64,000 bases of DNA from Platanthera guangdongensis (taxonomy: Eukaryota > Streptophyta > Magnoliopsida > Asparagales > Orchidaceae), in the NCBI GenBank assembly GCA_039583875.1, contig CM077155.1, forward strand, positions 5,072,043-5,136,042, in the 5' to 3' direction. The notes beneath the pieces were generated by a model. The model saw only the letters and a program-made list of their open reading frames with translations. It ran no database searches and had not been told where the DNA came from. The position numbers were made by a program, and so were the translations under genes. Positions 23,137 through 34,252 of this stretch are shown piece by piece (positions within the stretch are counted from its first letter, which is position 1; every line of letters starts with the position of its first letter).

Positions 23137-23380
23137 GTAAGATCCTAGGGGATCTGAGTTATAAGCCTAAATTATAAAGGTTGAGGTAGGGCTTTTGAGC
23201 CTGAGTGTAGGAGAATCTTTTCTCTGAGTGTAGGTCTTATTGAAGACTGAGGTAGGGCTGTTTAGCCTGAGTGTAGGCCTTGTTGAAGGCTGAGGTAGGG
23301 CTGTTTAGCCTGAGTGTAGGCCTTGTTGAAGGCTGAGGTAGGGCTGATTTAGCCTGAGTTGTAAGATCTGAGGATCTGAG
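23137..23380 (+). promoter_or_regulatory. Array of eleven hairpin modules in transcribed LTR half (C 5')
   Basis: Each module is about 20-24 bases: TAG or TAAG, a 4-6 base arm, a 3-8 base loop, the complementary arm, then TGAG. Arms differ between modules: AGATCC/GGATCT, AGCCT/AGGTT (with a G-U pair), GGCT/AGCC, GAGAA/TTCTC, GTCTT/AAGAC, GCCTT/AAGGC, AGATC/GATCT. A further pair CTAGTA/TACTAG follows near 23405. Pairing is kept while sequence changes, which indicates an RNA structure. Confidence 0.75.
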
Positions 23381-23437
23381 GAAAAGGAAGGGAGTAAGGA
23401 CGACTCTAGTACACTACTAGATAGGCGAAGGGGGAAA

Positions 23438-23466
23438 GTGGATGTACCCAATATTTGGGGAACCAC
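23438..23466 (+). promoter_or_regulatory. Conserved two-stem leader hairpin (C 5')
   Basis: Outer arms GTGG and CCAC, internal loop ATGTA opposite GAA, inner arms CCCAA and TTGGG. The same hairpin is found in E and B, with mutated forms in A and D. Confidence 0.7.
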
Positions 23467-23632
23467 TATAAACCACTGTGTGCTTTGTGATTGATGTTTT
23501 TCTGTGTATGTGATAGCTGCTAACAGTAAAAACAAAATAGGAATCTGCCTTAAAGTTTAAAAAGGGAATTCAACCTATTCACCCCCCCCCCCCTCTAGGT
23601 GATTTAGGTAGTCTTGAAACCAATCCTTTCAA

Positions 23633-23644
23633 GTGGTATTAGAG
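23633..23644 (+). other. Primer-binding site of element C
   Basis: GTGGTATTAGAGG, one mismatch from the tRNA-iMet complement, two bases after the LTR end. Confidence 0.85.
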
Positions 23645-23720
23645 GGAGGTTTCTCAAAAAGGACTTAACAGTCTGAGTAAGATCCTGTAGGCAGATTCAG
23701 AAAAATCAAGAATCAAGAAA

Positions 23721-25770
23721 ATGGGTTCTAGTGAGAATCACAAAGAGCTGGGGTCAATGAAATTGCCAATATGTAGAAAAGAGATATTTGGCATATGGAA
23801 AGAGAGGGTCAGACTATTTATGGAAGCCTCCGACCCAAGGATTTACATTACAGTCAAAGAAGGCTCATATGTGCCAATGAAGATATCCATTCTGGATGCA
23901 AATCAGAGAACTCCCAAGGACTTTTCTGAAATGACTAAAGATGAAATCATCCTAGCCACTATGGACAAGAGAGCCCAGAATATAATTGCTAGTGTCATAG
24001 ATGATTCCACATTTCAGAACTTAATTCATTGTAAAACCTCTAAAGAAATGTGAGACACATTAATAGTCTATATGGAGGGATCAGAGGAAGTAAGACAAGA
24101 TAGGAAGTCATTGTTAAATCAGAAATATGAAAGCTTCAGACAAGGAAAGTCTGATAGCATTACAGAATGTTACAAGAATTTCTATAGGATAGTTAATGAG
24201 TTGATGTCCTATGGAAGAGTCTTCAGCAATTATGAGCTAAATGACAAGTTCTTAAGATCCCTGACTAAGGACTGGGACACCAAGATTTGTGCCATTAGGG
24301 AAGTGGCCAAACTTGCTGATATACCTCCTTCAACTTTGCTTGGAAAATTGCTATCTTATGAGATGCAGTTAATAGTTAGAAAGGAGGAAGAGAAGAGTAC
24401 TAAAGTGGAGCACAAGGAAAAGTCTGTGGCCTTCAAAATTGAAGCCACTAAGAAATATAGAAGAAAGTCTCCATCTCCACCTAGAATAATTGCTGAGGCT
24501 GTCACAGACAATTCAGATAGCAAGAGTTCAGGTAGCAGTGAAAGTGATGAAGACTTTGCTGCTTTCACTAGGCAGTTTCAAAGGTTTCTAAAGAAGAGGC
24601 AGTGGAGGTCTAAGCCTTCCACTTCTCAGCCAAAAGATGACTTCTATCAGAAGAGAAAGTCATCCAGGAATGACAGAAGTAGGTCCAAGCCAAGTAATGC
24701 TACATCTTCAAAGATTGTGTGTTATTGCTGCAATAGAAAGGGACATGTAGTGGCTGACTGTCCTGAAAAGAGGAAGGAGTCAGCTGACAAAAAGAAGACT
24801 CAGTGTAAGAGAAAAAAAGGAAAAGTCCTTTGTTGCTAAGAAAGACAAGAGTCTAACAGACCAGTCATCTTCAGAATCAGAATCAGAATCAGAAGCTGAA
24901 GCCTACATTGGACTATTTGCTGAAGAGGAAGAAGATGAGTTCATGCAGCTAATGGACTCAATTTATGAGCATGAAGACCATCAGTGCAAGGGACTGATGG
25001 CTACATCTGAAGGAGACAAGAGCCAGGATCAGCCTGGACCAAGTAAGGTACAAAGTTGTTCTTCTAGTTCAATTTATAGTACTGAGTCAGAGTCAGATAC
25101 ATCTGCATCAAGTGATGTGGGTGGGTCTGAATCTGAAGGAGATATTCATCAGTTAATTGATGAATATAGGGATTTGTTGCAGGCCTTAAAGGAAAGTAAA
25201 ACCTTGGCCATAACTCAGGCAAAGGAGATTGCTAGTCTTAAATTGGCTGCATCTGATTCAGAGAAATTGCTGGATCAGAAGTTGAATGAGATAGCACAAT
25301 TGAAAAACATTATTGTTATTCAGCTGGGTACTATCACATTTAAGAATGATCAAATTAAAAATCTGGAGATTAGACTTCAGAAAGAAAAGGAAATTGTGGC
25401 TAGTTTTTCTAAGCTAAAGTCTGTATTACCCTTGATAGATAACTTTGTATCACAAAAGGGTAAGGTAGGAATAGGCTTTAGGAATAATGCATGGGCTGCT
25501 TAGTATAATAAGAAAGGCAAATCCCCAGCACAAAACATGAGAAGACCTGCTGTAAATAAATCATCTAAGGTTGTACCTAAAGAAAGGTACAACAAGTTTG
25601 AGTGTTGGTGCTGTGGTAAGATATGCCACTTTGCCTTAGACTGTTGGCACAATTCCAGCATCAAGGAGAATAGCAGTCTGCCTGTGAGAAGACCTGCAGG
25701 CAGATTTGTTAAATTTCAGACTAACATGAAGCAAGGACCCAAAACTCATTTGGGTTCTAAGGTGAAGTAA
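23721..25770 (+). pseudogene. gag: gag of element C, two zinc knuckles, broken frame
   Basis: Starts MGSSENHKELGSMKLP. The gag core has IFGIWKERVRLFMEASDPRIY near the N-terminus. A first zinc knuckle CYCCNRKGHVVADC (near 24719) is followed by a Lys-rich stretch, an acidic Ser/Glu region and a coiled coil (about 25140-25410). A second knuckle CWCCGKICHFALDC lies at 25603-25644. It ends at GPKTHLGSKVK and TAA 25768-25770. Lesions are TGA 24051-24053, a frame change in an A-run near 24811, and TAG 25501-25503. pol follows in the same frame after the stop. The role in intact relatives is the particle shell and RNA binding. Confidence 0.92.
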
Positions 25771-25782
25771 TTCTTATTGCAG
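25771..25782 (+). promoter_or_regulatory. Splice-acceptor-like tract at gag/pol junction (C)
   Basis: TTCTTATTGCAG between the gag TAA and the start of the conserved pol region. gag and pol share a frame here, so stop-codon readthrough is the alternative explanation. Confidence 0.4.
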
Positions 25783-28700
25783 GTGAGTCCAAATTGCCAT
25801 GCCCCTCTATGGTATTTGGACAGTGGATGCTCCAGGCATATGACTGGATCAAGGGAATTATTGAAGGATTATTCACCTGTTATGGATGGCCCTAAAGTCA
25901 CCTTTGGTGGTTCAGAAAAAGAAACCATCAAAGGATTTGGTAACATTTCTAACAATCATATAACTATCACTCAAGTGACCTATGTAAAAGGTTTGAAACA
26001 TAACCTTATAAGCATAAGTCAGCTGAGTGATCTAGGATATGACATCTTATTTATAAAGAATGGGTGCCATATCAAAAGGTCAAGTGATCAAGAGGTCATT
26101 TTGACTGGTTATAGAAAAAGGAATGTATATTGCCTTAACTTTGAGTGTGAGAACAAAGCTTCTCCTATATGTCTTGTAGCTGATGAAAAAGCTTCTAATT
26201 ATGTCAAATGGCACAAGAGACTTGTCCATCTTAACTACAAGACCATTGGCCAACTCTTTAGTAAAGAGTTAGTGAGGAATGATCCTCAAGTGAAGTGTAT
26301 AAAGGATGAGATTTGCTCAGCTTGTCAAAAAGGCAAGCAGGCCAAGTCATCTTTTAATATCCTAGACAACAAGGATTCTGTGAGGTGTTTATACCTCTTG
26401 CATTTGGATCTATTTGGTCCTATGCCAGTTCACAGTCTAGGTAGGAAAGTCTACACATTTGTGGTTGTAGATGACTATTCTAGATATACATGGGTGTTCT
26501 TTCTAAAGCAGAAATCTGAAACCCTAAGTGTCTTTTACAGTTTTGTTAAACAAGTTCAGAATGAACTTGACAATACTGTGGTCAAAATAAGAAGTGACCA
26601 TGGTACTGAATTTCAATCTGAAAGCATGACAAAACTATGTGAAGAATTTGTTATATTTCAGGAATTCTCTTCACCTAGAACACCTCAGCAAAATGGCATT
26701 GCTGAAAGGAAGAATAGGACTTTAATTGAGGGTGGTAGAACACTATTAAGTGACACATCTCTCCCAGAATATTTTTGGGCAGAGGCAGTAAACACTGCAT
26801 GCCATGTGCTTAATAGGGCCTCAATTACTAAAAGCCACAAGAAGACTCCTTATGAGATAGTGAAGGGCAGAAAACCAAATTTATCCTATTTCAGGATCTT
26901 TGGTTACAAGTGCTACATTCTCAACAATGGAAAGTCTTATTTAACTAAGTTTGCTGCCAAATCCCAAGATGAGATATTTGTTGGGTACAGCAATAATAGT
27001 AAGGCTTATAGAGTCTACAACTTGACTACTCATGTTGTAAAAGAGTCTATTCATGTAGTCTTTGATGAGTTTAGACTAATAAACTGTGAGTTGCCAAATG
27101 TTTCTCCTAGTTCTACAGGAATAAAGAAAAGGATGGATCAGCTTACTATTAAAGATTATTTAGTTACAATGCTGGATGAGGAAAATGGTGGCTGCTGTCC
27201 AGGGGGGAGTACAAGACTCTCTAGAAGCTGAAGAAGTACAAGAAGTACAACATGATGAAGAAACTGGAGGTGACCAACCAGTAGAAGAATTACCTCCAGC
27301 AATGAGGCACTTAAAGGATCATCCAGCTCATCAGATTATTGGAGATCCAAGTCATGGAGTGCAAACAAGGAGCAGGAACTTGAATGCAATCTTTTGCACA
27401 AGTTTCCTATCTCAAGTAGAACCTAAAGGTTTTGAAGAAGCAGTTAAAGACCCACACTGGATTGAAGCCATGCAAGAAGACCTGAATCAATTCAGAAGGT
27501 GCAGGGTCTGGATGCTTGTTCCTAAACCAAAAGATCACAACATCATAGGGATAAAGTGGATCTATAGGAACAAACAGGATGATAGTAGAGTCACAGTGAA
27601 GAATAAAGCCAGGCTGGTTGCCAAGGGATATAGGCAGGAAGAGGGTATTGACTTTGATCAAACCTTTGCTCCAGTAGCTAGACTGGATGCAATTAGACTC
27701 TTCCTGTCCTATGCAGCACATCAAGGCTTCAAGGTCTTTCAGATGGATGTCAAGTCAGCATTCCTGAATGGGGACTTGAAGGAAGAGGTCTATGTAGAAC
27801 AGCCATTAGGTTTTGTTGATCCACTCAAACAAGACTATGATTATAAATTAAGAAAAGCTTTGTATGGGTTGAAACAAGCTCCAAGAGCTTGGTATGAAAC
27901 CCTGTCTAGTTTCCTCATTGAGAATAAATTCTCAAGGGGGAAAATAGATAAGACTCTATTCCTTAGGGAATCTAAAGGAAAGATTATCCTAGTCCAAATA
28001 TATATATATGACATAATATTTGGGTCTACTGATAACAAACTTTGCAGGAAGTTTGCAAAACTTATGTAAGGGAAATTTGAAATGAGCAGCATGGGAGAAC
28101 TTAAGTTTTTCTTGGGACTCCAAGTAAGACAGACTGATGATGGATTGTCCATATCACAGTCTAAGTTCACCAAGGAGTTAATTAAGAAGTATGGAATGGA
28201 ATCATCTTACACCATGAAAACTCCTATGGGAACAAGTATAGCTTTATGCAAAGATGATGCAGGAAAGCATGTAGATGAGTCATTGTATAGAGGTATAATT
28301 GGCTCTCTATTATATCTGACTGCTAGTAGACCAGACATTATGTATGCAACATGTGTCTGTGCTAGGTACCAATCATGCCCTAAATAGTCTCACTATTCTG
28401 CAGCGAAAAGAATTTTGAGATATCTGAAGGGCACACCTAATCTAGGCCTTTGGTACCCTAGGAATGGAGATTTTCTACTAAAAGGCTATTCAGATGCAGA
28501 TTTTGCAGGCTGCAAGGAAGATATAAAAAGCACAACAGGCACATGTCAATTCCTAGTAGGAAGACTGGTGTCTTGGAGCAGCAAGAAGCAGACCAGTGTG
28601 GCAATATCCACAGCTGAGTCACAATATGTAGCTGCAGGAAGTTATTGTGCTCAGTTGCTGTGGATTCAGCATCAGCTAATGGACTATGGTATTCAGGTGA

Positions 28701-28945
28701 GTAGAACACCATTACTTTGTGATTCTACAAGTGTTATTTCAACTGCTAATAATCCTGTATCACATAGTAAGACAAAGCATTTTGAGATTAAATACCATTT
28801 TCTTAGAGAGCATGTAGAGAAGGAAGATATAAGTCTAGAATTTGTTAACACAAACTTACAAATTGCAGACATATTCACTAAGCCTTTAGATGAGAGTAAA
28901 TTCAATAATTTTAAAATTGAATTAGGAATGTTAAACATAGACTAG
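25783..28945 (+). pseudogene. pol: pol of element C, nearly collinear but broken
   Basis: Protease motif YLDSGCSRHM (about 25815), integrase zinc region WHKRLVH (about 26209) with CSAC, integrase core DLFGP (about 26407), RSDHGTEF (about 26590) and NGIAERKNRT (about 26694). Reverse transcriptase has [10 protein letters not shown] (27743) and [11 protein letters not shown]. RNase H has STAESQY (about 28607) and ends TKPLDE (about 28880). The reverse transcriptase site reads YIYD (about 27999-28011), which should abolish activity. Breaks are a frame change in a G-run near 27203, TAA 28067-28069 and TAG 28385-28387. Confidence 0.95.
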
Positions 28946-28973
28946 TTTAACAAAATTTTGGCCAAGTAAAATT

Positions 28974-29350
28974 GTGTCGACACATTCAGCAAAATGGTGT
29001 CGACATAGAGTAGTGATGTCGACACTTCAGGAAAGTGGTGTCGACACATCTAGAGAATTGGTGTCGACACTTCAGGGAAGTTGTGTCGACACATCCAGGA
29101 GTTGTGTCGACACTGGGAATAAGTGTCGACACATATGTTCTGTCGACTATATTGGTGTCGACATATGCAGTTGTATGTGTTGACACTCAATTACTGAGTC
29201 AACAGTTAAGGATATTTGTGTCGACAACACTTCGTCGATATCAGTTCGACGAATTTTTAGTGTCGACACATAGAAGTCGATAACTTTGTCGAGACATTAG
29301 AAGTTGTGTGGATACATTTTGACTGTGTCGACACATTTTGACTGTGTCGA
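28974..29350 (+). repeat. TGTCGACA palindrome array in pol-ORF3 spacer (C)
   Basis: About a dozen GTCGAC copies in the gap between pol and ORF3, the same motif as this element's LTR. One TTCGTCGA-type site near 29230 resembles the A/B/D family. Confidence 0.92.
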
Positions 29351-29504
29351 CACATTAAGCATTTGCTGAAGCGACTTTTGACCTTCTTTGATGAGAAAGC
29401 TATAAATAGGTCAACAACAACCTTTGTCAACACGCTCACTAGATTTTCGATACCAAAACCTCCAGTCGACAAACTCTCTCTTCTCTCTCAAGAATTCACC
29501 AACA

Positions 29505-32187
29505 ATGGCGCCAAAACTTGACGAGAACATAAACGAGGGTTATGAATTAGTTCGAGGTGCATTCGACGAAGCAGAACCTGAAATCCAGTCTGTTATAACC
29601 CTAATTGCAGAGGCAAGGTTAGAATTTCTGGTTTCTGAACCCACAAAAATCTGGAAGAAAGAAGTTATAGAGTTCTTTGGAGCTGCAACCTTGGACACTA
29701 CTGCAAAGAAGATCAAGTCAACAGTACAAGGTGAACGGGTTAAAGTAACCCTGAATAGCTTGAGGAAAATTTTTCATCTGCCCAGAAACCAAGAAGAAGA
29801 GCAAGTTCCTGCTACAAAGATAAGGGAAGCACTGAACTGGTGTGGTATGGATCCTACTCTCAAGATAGGATCATCTATGTTAAGAAAAGGCATGAACCAA
29901 TAAGGGAAGTTTCTGTCAGAGATAGTAGGAGAGGTAATACTATGCAAAGCAGGAGGACATGATAGAATATCATCCTCCATGTTCAATCTAATGACCAGAA
30001 TCATCTACAGACTAGAAAAAAACTGGTCTGCAGTTATTTTTGAGAAGATTGCTGAAGGAATAAAGAAGCCAAGTATGGGAAGGATTCTAAGCTTGTACTT
30101 AGCTGGGACAATTCCAGAAGTACTAAAGAAATCTACTGGTGTAAAGATCAACCACATGAAGAAAATGGATATAAGAATTATCTCCAGGTGGGAGAGAGTG
30201 CTGGTGAAGGATTTGCCTACTATACAAAAGGAGGTCTCCAAGAAGAAGAAGAAGAAACAAACTGTACAGGCTCCTGAATCTTCCAGTGATTCAGAGGAGC
30301 AAGTATACATTCCTCCTGATGAGGAAGACGCTGATGTTGCTGAAAGATCTCCAAGGCAGGGGGAGCCAGCAAGTGCAAGCCCAATCCACCTGGATCCAAT
30401 CCAGGGGGAGATCAATCTAGAGAATGTGCCCACTCAGTTGGACACTGAGTTGGCTACTAAGATTATTCAAGAGGTAATAACAGAAGTTATGCAAACTGAA
30501 TCTGAACTAATAGAACCTCTAATTACTAATCATCAGGATCCACAAGACAATACATTGGATCTAAATGAATTGATGATGGATGTATCTGTAGCTGAAAAAG
30601 ATGCTCCAGAGGAAGAAGTCCCTCCAGTTCACCCACAACAGGAGTTTACACTGGAAGAACTATTTGCAAATATGGATACTGCAAGAACTGAGGGGGAGAA
30701 TGTTGCTGTTGCTGAGAGAGAGATGCCAAGGGCTGAGAAGGAAAAGTCTTCTAGTCCTAAGGAAAGTGTTGAGATTGCAAGCACTTCTGATGAAGAAGCT
30801 ACACCTACTCCTGTAAAGAAGAGGAAGTTGATGGTGTTCAAGAGGAGGAGTCAAAGTTACAAGAAGGCACTGCAGGCTGCTGCTGCTCCAAAATCAGCAC
30901 ATGTAGTGGACAATAGCTCTCTGCTTGTTTCTCTACAGATCAAGCTAGATGAACAAAGACAGACAATGGAGAGATATCTGGATGAGACACACAAACAACT
31001 TCAGCTGACTCTAGCACAAGATATAAAATCAATAAGGTTTGAGGTGAATCAAAGCAAGAAGGATCTCACAGATTATTTCCACAAAGGGGGTAATGTTGTA
31101 GTCTTCTTAGCTAAGCAACAAGAAGAAGCTACAAAGAAGATAGATGATATTGCTGTCAAACAAGGATATGTCCTAGAAAATTAGATTAGAATGAATGATA
31201 ATCTGACAGAATCTCATAATAAGATACTAACTGCAATAAATGCTTCAGTAACAGCAATAACAGGAGAAAGGGCAAAAGAGAAAGAGGAATTTGATAAGAA
31301 ATTCCAACAAGAATTAGCTGCAGTTAAAACTGCTATACAAGACTCTCAGAAGAACATATCTGCTCAGCTTCTCAAGATAAAATCTTTCTATAAAGATGAA
31401 GTAAATTTTCTTGATGAATAAGTAAGGTTCCAGAAGGATGATCTAAGGAATAATATTGAAAGAGAAGTCATAAAGGGGGGAGAGTACTAGTCACTGCAGG
31501 CTCAGATCATGCCAAGTGGATTACAAATGCTGTAAGAGCTACCTTGGGCTATCCCCCCTTATGTGATGATGATAACATGGTTGAATTAGGAGTTCAAGCT
31601 GGAAGAGATGAAGGGGGACAAGCTGAAGTAGCTCAAATTATTTACCCCCCTTCAAATTTTGAACAGATACAAGCTATGGTACAACAGATGTACATCCCTC
31701 AAGAGGATGTACAAAATCTTTTTATTGAAAAGGTTGACAAACCTGAATCAGCTGTGCAAAAGGAGCAAGAGGCTCAATTATCCAAGAAGAGATTCAGAGA
31801 GCAAGCTGAGACAAGGCCAGATTTTGAAAAATGGAGTCCAACTTCAAGGAACATTATACTAACTGCCTGGGAAGCTGTAAAGAACCAAACTCATGAAAGA
31901 GGCAAGTGGTATTCTGCACAAGAGTGGACCAAACATCAAAGAGACATGAGGAAATACTTCAGTTCAGGAAAAACCAAAGGGCTGGGAAATTACCAACTAA
32001 TGCTGTTGAGCCCAGCAAGTATTTTCCCATGCCATTTCACTATTTTGAAAGACAGAATATCAAAGCTGAGGAACTGAAGAAAAAGGATTTGAAAGGCAAG
32101 AAGCCAACTGAAGACACAAAGCCCAGTGTCCAAGCTAAAATTCAAATTGGCAAAGGCATTGTAATAAAGGATCAAGAGCAGTCCTAG
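29505..32187 (+). pseudogene. Post-pol ORF3 of element C, broken frame
   Basis: Starts MAPKLDENINEGYELVRGAF. The N-terminal helical domain includes GKFLSEIVGEVILCKAGGHD (from 29904) and matches the domain in A, B and E. An acidic, Pro/Ser-rich middle follows, then a Lys/Arg cluster (KKRKLMVFKRR near 30818), a long predicted coiled coil (about 30930-31180) and a C-terminal block shared with E (WSPTSRN near 31832, then KYFPMPFHYF). Stops at 29901-29903, 31182-31184 and 31419-31421, with frame changes near 31490 and 32000, disable it. No signal peptide or membrane span is visible. Confidence 0.87.
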
Positions 32188-32485
32188 GATAGAACTATCT
32201 TAGATTGATTAAATGTCAAATTTTATTTAAATCCTGGACTTGTAAAGCTCTTATAAAACTGAAGCTATTCATTAATGAAAAGTTACATGGTTTCAAAATG
32301 ATTGTGTTTGTCATTTTTTTGTAATGCTTTTTCATTGTGATATATTTTGTACTATGATGTTGATGAATTGGAATATCTGCTTAAATGTAATAGTAAATCC
32401 TTGTCCTGTTATATGTGTTTAACACCATAATTCTATTTTTATTATGAGTGATGTATATCAGTGACTAAGGGTTATGACTTCTCCA

Positions 32486-32498
32486 AATAGGGGGAGAT
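32486..32498 (+). other. Polypurine tract of element C
   Basis: AATAGGGGGAGAT directly before the 3' LTR. Confidence 0.93.
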
Positions 32499-34247
32499 TG
32501 TTGGGTACATTGGAAAATGTGTACCAGATTTGGAGAAGCCTCACCTAACTCAATGATATACATCAAAGGTGTATTTGATGTTGTTTAAGTTCAAGTGTGC
32601 AGGTTAAGAAGAAAGCTGAAATAATTCTAAGTACATGTGTCGACACCAGTATATTTGTGTCGACACGTAAGAAGGCATGTGTCGACACATTGGGAAAGTC
32701 TGTGTCGACACCAAGAGTCAACTGTGTCAACACATGGAGGTTGTGTCGACACACAGAAGAAAACAAGCTAAGTCAGAATTCTGTGAAGAGTTGAAGTATT
32801 TGTGTGGACACATGGAGGCAGTGTCGACACACAGAAGGAAAGTCGGCATTCAACTGTGTCGACACATGGAGGCTATGTCGACATCCAGAACAGTTGTCGA
32901 CAACAACTATATCGACACCTGGAGGCAGTGTCGACACACAGAATGACAAGTCTACATCAACTGTATCGACACACAGGACTTGTGTCGACACACAGCAGAA
33001 GATTTACAAAGTCAAGTTGCTGTGAAGTGATGAAGTACTTGTGTCGACACAAAGGAGCTGTGTCGACACATGCAAATGAAGCATTGTTAAGAAGCAGTGT
33101 CGACACCAAAGGAGCTGTGTCGACACCATCAAGACTTGTGTCGACACTTACACTACTTGTGTTGACACAAGATGAAGTACAGTCAGAACAATTTTTGCTG
33201 AGACAGAATTTGATTCAAGAAGTGACTGAAGACTGGATTGCTGCTGTAACCAACAGGTCAACTGCAGCTGTCAGAACTGTCAGAAGTTGGTTGGAAACCG
33301 GGACAGCCGGTCACCATAGAAGAAGTCTATTTATAGATGGATTCTATCAACTTTTGCGACAAGAATCAACAGAGTGAAAAACTAAGAAACAGACCCAACC
33401 AAATCCAAGAAAAACTATAAATCAGCATTATTGAAGAAACTTCAGAATTACTTGGAGAGAGAGAACTCCAGTGATTTAAGTCAAGAAAGAGACTTGTCTA
33501 ATCAACTCTCTTAAGAAGCAGGTGCTGAACCAGACTGCAAAGAAGGATCCAGATCTAATTCTGCATCTTAAGACGTAAGTGGCCAGCTGGACTACTTCAA
33601 CAAGATCAACTTTTACTAAGTTCAGATTCAAGAATCTTTGAAGAAAGCAAAGACAAAGTTGATCACAGAAATCTGTTCTATCAAGAACTAATCAAGAAGG
33701 TTGCACTTTTCATTCTCTCAAACTGAGTGGTAACCTAGAACAATTTATTATCATTTTGTAGGATCCTAAGGGATCTGAGTTGTAAGCCTAAATTATAAAG
33801 GCTGAGGTAGGGCTTTTGAGCCTTAGTGTATGAGAATCTTTTCTCTGAGTGTAGGTCTTGTTGAAGACTGAGGTAGGGCTGTTTAGCCAGAGTGTAGGCC
33901 TTGTTGAAGGCTGAGGTAGGGCTATTTAGCCTGAGTGTAGGCCTTGTTGAAGGCTGAGGTAGGGCTGATTTAGCCTGAGTCGTAAGATCTGAGGATCTGA
34001 GGAAAAGGAAGGGAGTAAGGCCGAATCTAGTACACTACTAGATAGGCGAAGGGGGAAAGTGGATGTACCCAATATTTGGGGAACCACTATAAACCACTGT
34101 GTGCTCTGTGATTGATGTTTTTCTGTGTATGTGATAGCTGCTAACAGTAAAAATAAAATAGGAATCTGCCTTAAAGTTTAAAAAGGGAATTCAACCTATT
34201 CACCCCCCCTCTAGGTGATTTAGGTAGTCTTGAAACCAATCCTTTCA
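32499..34247 (+). repeat. 3' LTR of element C
   Basis: Begins TGTTGGGTACATTGG and ends CCTTTCA. Collinear with the 5' LTR, with scattered substitutions. Palindromes are at 32636-33165, the hairpin array at 33758-34002 and the two-stem hairpin at 34059-34087. Confidence 0.95.
33758..34002 (+). promoter_or_regulatory. Hairpin module array (C 3' LTR)
   Basis: Same eleven modules as at 23137. Module 2 here has a Watson-Crick arm (AGGCT) where the 5' copy has AGGTT, and module 5 has loop GTTG for ATTG. Confidence 0.75.
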
Positions 34248-34252
34248 TGTTC
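34248..34252 (+). other. Target site duplication, right of element C
   Basis: TGTTC, matching 21874-21878. Confidence 0.93.

Larger units (their letters stand above)
21879..23631 (+). repeat. 5' LTR of element C
   Basis: Begins TGTTGGGTACATTAG, ends AATCCTTTCA. U3 holds the TGTCGACA array (22016-22545) and a TATA-like TATTTATAG (22709). The transcribed half holds the eleven-module hairpin array (23137-23380), the conserved hairpin (23438-23466) and a C-run near the end. Confidence 0.95.
21879..34247 (+). mobile_element. Element C: complete Sirevirus, TGTCGACA palindrome family
   Basis: Two LTRs of 1753 and 1749 bp, a primer-binding site, gag, pol, spacer, ORF3, a polypurine tract and a perfect TGTTC target duplication. 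It inserted into a minus-strand LTR of the A/B/D family. All three genes carry stops and frameshifts, so it cannot act by itself. gag and ORF3 group with element E, whereas the LTR sequence and palindrome are its own. Confidence 0.96.

Noticed and set aside
23441..23470. Micro-ORF starting at the ATG inside the conserved leader hairpin
   Set aside because: The reading frame and length after ATGTACCC differ among C, E, A and B, so no peptide is conserved. The conservation fits the stem better.
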